DNA from: an uncultured bacterium
GTDB lineage: Bacteria; Planctomycetota; Phycisphaerae; Phycisphaerales; SM1A02
Assembly: GCA_903861235.1 (NCBI GenBank)
Contig: CAIOTP010000163.1
Coordinates: 1 to 5,513, forward strand
Length of the DNA: 5,513 bases
Direction of reading: 5' to 3'
Shown: piece by piece, positions 5,308 to 5,513 of the stretch
Layout: each line of letters begins with the position of its first letter
Numbering within the stretch: the first letter of the stretch is position 1
Notes under the pieces: generated by a model
What the model saw: the letters and a program-made list of their open reading frames with translations, nothing else
Database searches by the model: none
Told to the model about the DNA's origin: nothing
Position numbers and translations under genes: made by a program

Positions 5308-5513
5308 GGAAACTCCCGGCCACGCGGCCGTCGCGCAGGACGTGGACCTGCTCGCAGTGCGCCGCCGCGAGCGGTTCGTGGGTGACCATGACCACCAGCA
5401 TGCTGCGGTGGCGCGCGACTTCGGCCAGCAGCCGCCACAGGCGGTCGCTGGCCTGGCTGTCGAGATTGCCGGTGGGCTCGTCGGCCAGCAGCACCGGCGG
5501 CTCCTGCAGCAGC
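5240..5513 (-). CDS. ABC transporter ATP-binding protein (C-terminal part, runs off right edge)
   Basis: This is the nucleotide-binding partner of the downstream permease and supplies ATP hydrolysis on the cytoplasmic face. The visible 90 residues begin LLQEPPVLLADEPTGNLD, which contains the Walker B aspartate-glutamate pair and the D-loop (NLDS) in the form typical of the MacB/LolD subgroup. Then come the helix RLWRLLAEVARHRS and the H-loop histidine in VVMVTHEPLAA, followed by VHVLRDGRVAG. Walker A and the signature motif lie outside the window. After the usual family end (DGRVAG) there are about 24 further residues (SFHVDGLDPSQ...TLRAAV), and this extension overlaps the permease start by 68 nt. 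That arrangement implies translational coupling. The partner role follows from adjacency and from the shared subgroup. Confidence 0.93.
   Translation of the reverse strand, partial: LLQEPPVLLADEPTGNLDSQASDRLWRLLAEVARHRSMLVVMVTHEPLAAAHCEQVHVLRDGRVAGSFHVDGLDPSQLALRLSDTLRAAV

Overview
The window is about 5.5 kb of GC-rich bacterial DNA. The best clue to its source is a pair of secreted proteins ending in a PEP-CTERM-like sorting tail of the VPTPGAAAL / VPAPGAAAL...GSRRRR type. This variant is characteristic of planctomycetes, especially Phycisphaerae-like lineages. That taxonomic reading is inference from protein style only.

Layout. Positions 1-189 (minus) hold the N-terminus of UvrB, the nucleotide excision repair helicase subunit, which runs off the left edge. 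Positions 190-508 are a divergent intergenic region with three phased TTCCCGTT repeats. Positions 509-1156 (plus) encode sorting-tail protein A, followed by two hairpins, the second a strong intrinsic terminator. Positions 1242-1797 carry a candidate 33-residue membrane microprotein (plus, 1359-1460), a hairpin-rich stretch that could be a minus-strand small RNA (about 1501-1680), and the strong terminator of the next gene. Positions 1798-2433 (minus) encode sorting-tail protein B, a close paralogue of A in convergent orientation. The two genes share a 72-nt perfectly identical inverted block. Positions 2434-2702 are a less GC-rich leader/promoter region with an RNA hairpin containing tandem G-A mismatches. 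Positions 2703-5307 (minus) encode a large ten-helix FtsX-family ABC permease, interrupted by a single-base (+1) frameshift in a C5 run at 4844-4848. Positions 5240-5513 (minus) are the C-terminal part of its ABC ATPase, which overlaps the permease start by 68 nt.

How the genes work together. The ATPase and permease form one translationally coupled operon for a MacB/LolCDE/YbbAP-type machine, which extracts or exports lipid-linked or peptide substrates by mechanotransmission. If the frameshift is genuine, the permease needs ribosomal slippage at CCC-C or is inactive. The two sorting-tail proteins look like secreted, surface-anchored beta-rich proteins from a local inverted duplication kept similar by selection or gene conversion. 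uvrB is an unrelated housekeeping neighbour. I found no mobile element, CRISPR array, tRNA or rRNA. The most unusual items are the frameshift site, the conserved inverted paralogue pair and the structured non-coding segments around paralogue B.
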